DNA of 64,000 nt, from positions 15,778,501-15,842,500 of the forward strand of contig NC_133559.1 in NCBI RefSeq assembly GCF_048773025.1, in the 5' to 3' direction. The position numbers and the translations under genes are program-made. Positions 59,735 through 64,000 of the stretch are shown here, piece by piece; positions within the stretch are counted from its first letter, which is position 1, and each line of letters opens with the position of its first letter. The notes beneath the pieces were generated by a model, which saw only the letters and a list, made by a program, of their open reading frames with translations, was not told where the DNA came from and did no database searches. This DNA comes from Camelus bactrianus. Its lineage: Eukaryota; Chordata; Mammalia; Artiodactyla; Camelidae.

Positions 59735-60429
59735 ACGTGTTGGTGGGAATATAGTTTGGTGCCACCATTATGGAAAACAGTATGGAGATTCTTCAAAAAA
59801 CCAAAGATAGCCTTACCATATGATCCAGCAATCCCACTCCTGGGCATATATCAAGAGGGAACTCTATTTGAAAAGATACATTTACCCCAATGTTCATAAT
59901 AGCACTATTTACAATAGCCAAGACATGGAAACAACCTAAATATTCATCGACAGACAGCTGGATAAAGAAGTTGTGGTGTCTACTCAGTCATAAAAAATAA
60001 TAAAATAATGCCATTTTTAGCAACATGGATAGAACTGGAAATTCTCATTCTAAGTGAAGTAAGCCAGAAAGAGAAAGAAAAATACCATATACTATCACTC
60101 ATGTGGAATCGAAAAAAAAAAAAAAAAGGACACAAATGAACTTATTTACAAAACAGAAACAAACTCACAGACATAGAAAACAAACTCATGGGTACTAGGG
60201 GGTAAAGGGGGTGGAAAGGGATAAATTGGGAGTTCTGAGATTTGCAGATACTAACTACTATATATAAAATAAACAACAAGTTTCTACCATATAGCTCAGG
60301 CAACTATATTCAATATCTTGTAGTAACCTATAGTGAAAGAGAATATATAGGTATATGCATGACTAAAACATGCTGTACATCAGAAATTGATACAACATTG
60401 TAAACTGACTATACCTCAATTTAAAAAAT
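59735..60429 (+). mobile_element. LINE-1 3' end, 5' truncated, fairly young
   Basis: GTGTTGGTGGGAATATAGTT, GATCCAGCAATCCCACTCCT, AATAGCCAAGACATGGAAAC and TTGATACAACATTGTAAACT then GACTATACCTCAA run to an A-rich end. The target duplication AATCAAGT lies at 59727-59734 and 60430-60437. ORF2 frames are broken, including an A-run at 60111-60127. Confidence 0.93.
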
Positions 60430-60437
60430 AATCAAGT

Positions 60438-61059
60438 GCAAATTTATGTATTCTCTGGTTCTTTTCATGTGTTCTGTTTAGATCTTATCAACTAGCCTGT
60501 AAAGTTTTGGTGGGCATGTAAGCAACTCTATGGGAAACCAACCTCAGGAGAAAACCACTTTAAAGTGCCCTGTCACTTTAGCAAAGCTACATTGTCACTA
60601 ACCTTATATCAGGCATCCCCATGCTCTACTCAGCTCCAGCCCTAGTACACCTTTCAAATCTCCTGATCACTAATTTCCCTAACCTGTTCATTCTTTCTGT
60701 AGATCAAAGAAGTAGAAATGAAGAGTCAGTAATTTACAGATGGCCAGATCTCTTCTCTGGTTTCCCCTCCAGTAATCTTGTGAACAGACTCTGTGAACAA
60801 GATAGCATCTAAAGAAAGATCACAAGGAGTCAACAAGCCTGCACACAGTGGAAGATGGTTACAAGTTTGATCCCCGATCTCAATGATTAACTGAGATTAC
60901 TTTCCCTTTTCCTCTTGAAAAATTGGCATATTCCAAAGTTATACAGAACTAATTTTTAAGTCCTCAAGTATCAGATCTTGAACCATGGCAGGTGGGGGAG
61001 AGACATGGGGAGGGGATAGTGGTAAATAATTCTAAGCCATCCTGCTTAGAACTCAAATG
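60438..61059. other. Unique sequence with one exon-like block
   Basis: Apart from 60703-60812 nothing is recognised. Confidence 0.35.
60703..60812 (+). other. Exon-like block, tentative cytoplasmic tail
   Basis: Acceptor CATTCTTTCTGTAG opens a frame in phase 1 that reads QRSRNEESVIYRWPDLFSG, continues for 36 codons and ends at TAA. The ESVIY tyrosine context resembles signalling tails of immune receptors, and the entry phase agrees with the 58149-58214 block. There is no homology proof, and a 36-codon terminal frame is easily found by chance. Confidence 0.17.
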
Positions 61060-61331
61060 CGGTAGTCAGCTCACATATCATTTTCTCTCTTTTTAACACT
61101 TGCTTATTTTTAAATAAAAAATATGAGTATGGTACAAAAGTAAAAATATTCAAAAAGGCTGATAGTAAAAGGTAGGATTGTCTCTCATTCTTGTACCTCC
61201 TACCTACTTTCCTTCTCAAAAGGCAATTGCTATTATCAGAATTATGATACACAAGAGTGTATCTGACAGTCACATTCCATGCATATGCAAAAATGTGTAA
61301 GTGTTTCCTCTTCTTTAAAATAGCAAATGTT

Positions 61332-61683
61332 CTTTGGTGCTCCTATATTGGGTGCATATATATTAATGAGTGTAATATCTTCACCTTGTAATTCTCCTTT
61401 AATCATTAAAAATGTCCTTCTTTATATTTATGGCTTTTGTGGGAGGGGTAGACTGGGAGTTCAAAATTTGTAGATACTGACAGACATATGTAGAATAGAT
61501 AAACAAGATTATACTGTATAGCACAGGGAAATATATACAAGATCTTGTGGTAGCTCACAGTGAAAAAAAATGTGACAATGAATGTATGTATGTTCATGTA
61601 TAACTGAAAAATTATGCTCTACACTGGAATTTGACACAACATTGTAAAATGACTATAACTCAATAAAAAATGTTTAAAAAAAA
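61332..61683 (+). mobile_element. LINE-1 with 5' inversion (twin priming)
   Basis: About 61431-61683 is a sense L1 3' UTR (GACACAACATTGTAAAATGA, CTCAATAAAAAATG). About 61332-61430 is antisense ORF2 (GGTGCTCCTATATTGGGTGC, ATCATTAAAAATGTCCTTCT). A single 10-bp duplication AGCAAATGTT at 61322-61331 and 61684-61693 flanks the whole, so both parts came in one event with inversion of the 5' part. Confidence 0.88.
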
Positions 61684-61690
61684 AGCAAAT

Positions 61691-62034
61691 GTTGGCATTC
61701 TGAGCTGGTTCTTTTACACTGATCTTTTTAATCAAGCAATATATAATATCTTACAGGTCATGCCAATTCATATTGAGCAGTTTCATTCATTTTTGAATAG
61801 CTGTATAGTATTGAATTATAAGAATGTATCAATTTTTTTTAGGTTCTCTATTGGTAGATAGTTGGCATTCTGAGCTGACTCTTTTACACTCTGATCTTCT
61901 TTATTAAACAATATAGACTATCTTGGCGTTCATGTCAATTCATATTGAACAGTTTCATTCATTTTTGAATAGCTGTATAGTATTGAATCAAAAGAACGTA
62001 TCATAATTTTTTATAAGTTCTCTATTGGTAGATA
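61691..62034. repeat. Tandem duplication, two units of about 170 bp
   Basis: Unit 1 (61691-61860) and unit 2 (61861-62034) both run from GTTGGCATTCTGAGCTG to CTATTGGTAGATA and share CATTTTTGAATAGCTGTATA. They differ by scattered substitutions and a few indels. The unit is old L1 sequence duplicated in place. Confidence 0.92.
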
Positions 62035-63285
62035 GTAAGATAGTTGCCAAAAGATTGCTTTTACAAGCAATGCTATAATGAATAACTGTGTACATATCAT
62101 TCATATGTATATTTGTATGCATGTGAGATAAAGTTCTAGAAGTAGAGTTGCTGGATAAAAGAATATATGCTTTATCGTTTAATGAATATTGCCAAATTGC
62201 TTTCAATAAGGATTCTATTAACTTACCTCACCACCAGCTATGTAAGGAGAGTGCCTGTTACTCCACATTATTGCCAACATAGTATTTCCAAACATTTGAT
62301 TTTATGTTATCTGGTTGGTAAAAAAAAAAAAAAAAAAAAAGGCTAACATTATCATTTCACTTTTCACTTCTTTATGAATGAGGTCAAGCATCTCTTTACT
62401 CTTAAGAGACGCTTGTAATTCATTTTCCCACTCACACTCTGATTTTTTAAAAAATTGGGTTGTTGACCTTTTATTGATTAATACAAGTTCTTTAGATATT
62501 AATTAGCCTTCTATCTGTGATTTCAGTTGGACTTTTATTTTTACTAGTTTGTCAATTGCCTTTGACTTTTTAAGCAGTATTTTTTTCAACACGAATGATT
62601 TTATGTAGAATTTATCAGTCTTTTAAAAAAATCTTTCTTTTTACTTAGGAATGTCTTTTTTACATCATTCTACCTTTTTAATGTTAGTTGATGTGTTGAA
62701 TTTCTTTTAGTTTTATCATTACTCTGTTTTCTGAGTTATGAATTTCTGTTTTCATCTGTATTACTTTCTTCCTTTGCTTTTTAGACGTTTTATTATTCTT
62801 TTTTTACTTTCTTGATTACTTTACTTTTATTCCTTCATATTTATTAATGTAAGCTTATTTATGTGTATTTTCTTATTTATTATTAAAATATTATGTAAGC
62901 ATAAACTTTTCTTCTTGTTTATTAATATGATTATACATTTTAGAGCATTGCTAATAGATTGACACTGTCTTAACTATTGTTGTTTTGTTGATGAAATGCA
63001 ATTTTACTTTTCCTATTTGAACTAATAGTTGTATAAGGGAAAGGTTTTCTTATTTTTTCTAGCTTTGCTAATTGATTTTTAGTTCTGTTGTATTGTGGTC
63101 AGATAATAATGACTATACTCTTTCTACATTTTGGAATGTATTGATTTTTGGGGGGCCTAATAAATGGTCAACTTTTGCAACTATTTTTGGGATGTTGTAA
63201 AAATTATGGTCAATTTTCACTACAGAATGCAATTACACATATTTTAGAATTATATATTACATATGACTTATATGACCCTAAAATT

Positions 63286-63318
63286 TTACGCACACATACA
63301 CATACACACACATACACC
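63286..63318. repeat. Imperfect (CA)n repeat
   Basis: CACACATACACATACACACA pattern directly left of the MLT2 LTR. Confidence 0.85.
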
Positions 63319-63324
63319 ACACTA

Positions 63325-63702
63325 TTGCATCAGTCAGAGTTCTACAGGGAACTAGAGAAAGAGATTTGTTTTAAGGAAATGGCTAATCCAACAGCAGAGG
63401 CTTGGCAAGTCCAAAAATCTGCAGGGTAGACCAGTAGACTGAAGACCCAGGCAAGCATTACAGTTTGGGTCCAAGGGTAGTCTGCTGGCAGAATTCCTTC
63501 TTGTTCATAGGAGGTAAGTCTTTGTTCTATTAAGGCCTTCAACTGATTAAACAAAGCCCACCCATATTATGGAGGGTAATCTGCTTTACTCAAAGTTCAC
63601 CAACTTCATCCAAAACCACTTTCACAGAAACATCCAGAGTAATCTTTTACCAAATATTTGGGCACCACATCAACCAAGCTGACACATAAAATCAGCCATC
63701 AG
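63325..63702 (-). mobile_element. MLT2-type LTR (ERVL), fossil
   Basis: CAGTCAGAGTTCTACAGGGA, TTTTAAGGAAATGGCTAATC, GCCTTCAACTGATTAAACAA, GGAGGGTAATCTGCTTTACT and CATAAAATCAGCCATCA are the reverse complement of an MLT2 LTR. It is a solo LTR of placental-radiation age. Confidence 0.85.
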
Positions 63703-64000
63703 AATTACACAGATTATGTCATACATAGTATACAAGTATATACAATATATACTTTAGAGTTTTATGTGTTTTGTTCTAGCAGTCTTTTCTATTTCTGTAT
63801 CTTTATATAATACACCAATCTTCTATTTCTGCAGATAGTATCTTGACTATTTTCAATGAGGATACAATACTAGTGATGAGATAATAATGATGACACTCTT
63901 TCTACACTTTGGAATATACTTCCTCGTTTTCCTCTTACCCTCTTTCTTCCACACTATTCAATTTCCCTTTCTATATAATTTTTTCAGTTACACTTCCTAT
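63703..64000. other. AT-rich sequence, possibly L1-related
   Basis: About 63879-63920 repeats the text at 63101-63142. No gene is seen, and the window ends here. Confidence 0.35.

Larger units (their letters stand above)
61060..63240 (-). mobile_element. Old LINE-1 (L1M type) with internal duplication
   Basis: Antisense text with old L1M landmarks: TTTTTGAATAGCTGTATAGT, GAAGTAGAGTTGCTGGATAA, AGAGTGCCTGTTACTCCACA, TTATGAATGAGGTCAAGCAT, AAATTGGGTTGTTGACCTTT and TTCTGTTGTATTGTGGTCAG. It is interrupted by a younger L1 (61332-61683) and an A-run at 62321-62340. Confidence 0.7.

Overview
This window is mammalian nuclear DNA made almost entirely of interspersed repeats and unique non-coding sequence. 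I found no complete gene, no rRNA or tRNA gene, no CRISPR array and no CpG-island-like promoter. Two short tRNA-derived SINEs (14589-14686 on minus, 35223-35317 on plus) have the form typical of camelid genomes, with an intact A box (TAGCTCAGAGGTAGAGC) and B box, a GGTCCTGGGTTCAAT core, and target-site duplications. With the L2, MIR, MaLR, MER5 and L1 background, this points to a camel, llama or alpaca. The species call is inference from family recognition.

Layout. 1-14 kb: a 3'-terminal L1 fragment, a MaLR LTR, scattered MIR and L2 pieces, a palindromic DNA element and long unique stretches. 14-19 kb: an old repeat split by a SINE, L2 pieces, and a pair of same-frame minus-strand ORFs (17387-18154) that I do not recognise. 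19-31 kb: several old minus-strand L1 copies, one of which (19.6-23.5 kb) carries an ERVL-type LTR, a 78-bp L1 scrap and an unidentified 228-bp insert. 31-42 kb: mostly unique DNA with MIRs, MER5, the second SINE, and a solo ERV class I LTR inserted in a MIR at 38730-39299. 42-53 kb: nested MIR/L1, MLT1A/L1 and L1/L1 insertions. 53-64 kb: a hAT-type element, a degraded ERV-like fragment, two younger 3' L1 copies (one with the 5' inversion of twin priming) and an old L1 containing a 170-bp tandem duplication.

Genes. The only hint of a host gene is a loose series of plus-strand, exon-like blocks at 37790-38019, 39576-39676, 58149-58214 and 60703-60812. Their splice signals, partly compatible phases and weak resemblance to an Ig V-set receptor (TREM/CD300/TIM type) make them worth a homology search. 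No signal-peptide or transmembrane exon was found and one junction does not fit with the first-choice donor, so this remains speculative. Nothing here looks like a new biological system; the main interest is in the insertion history.
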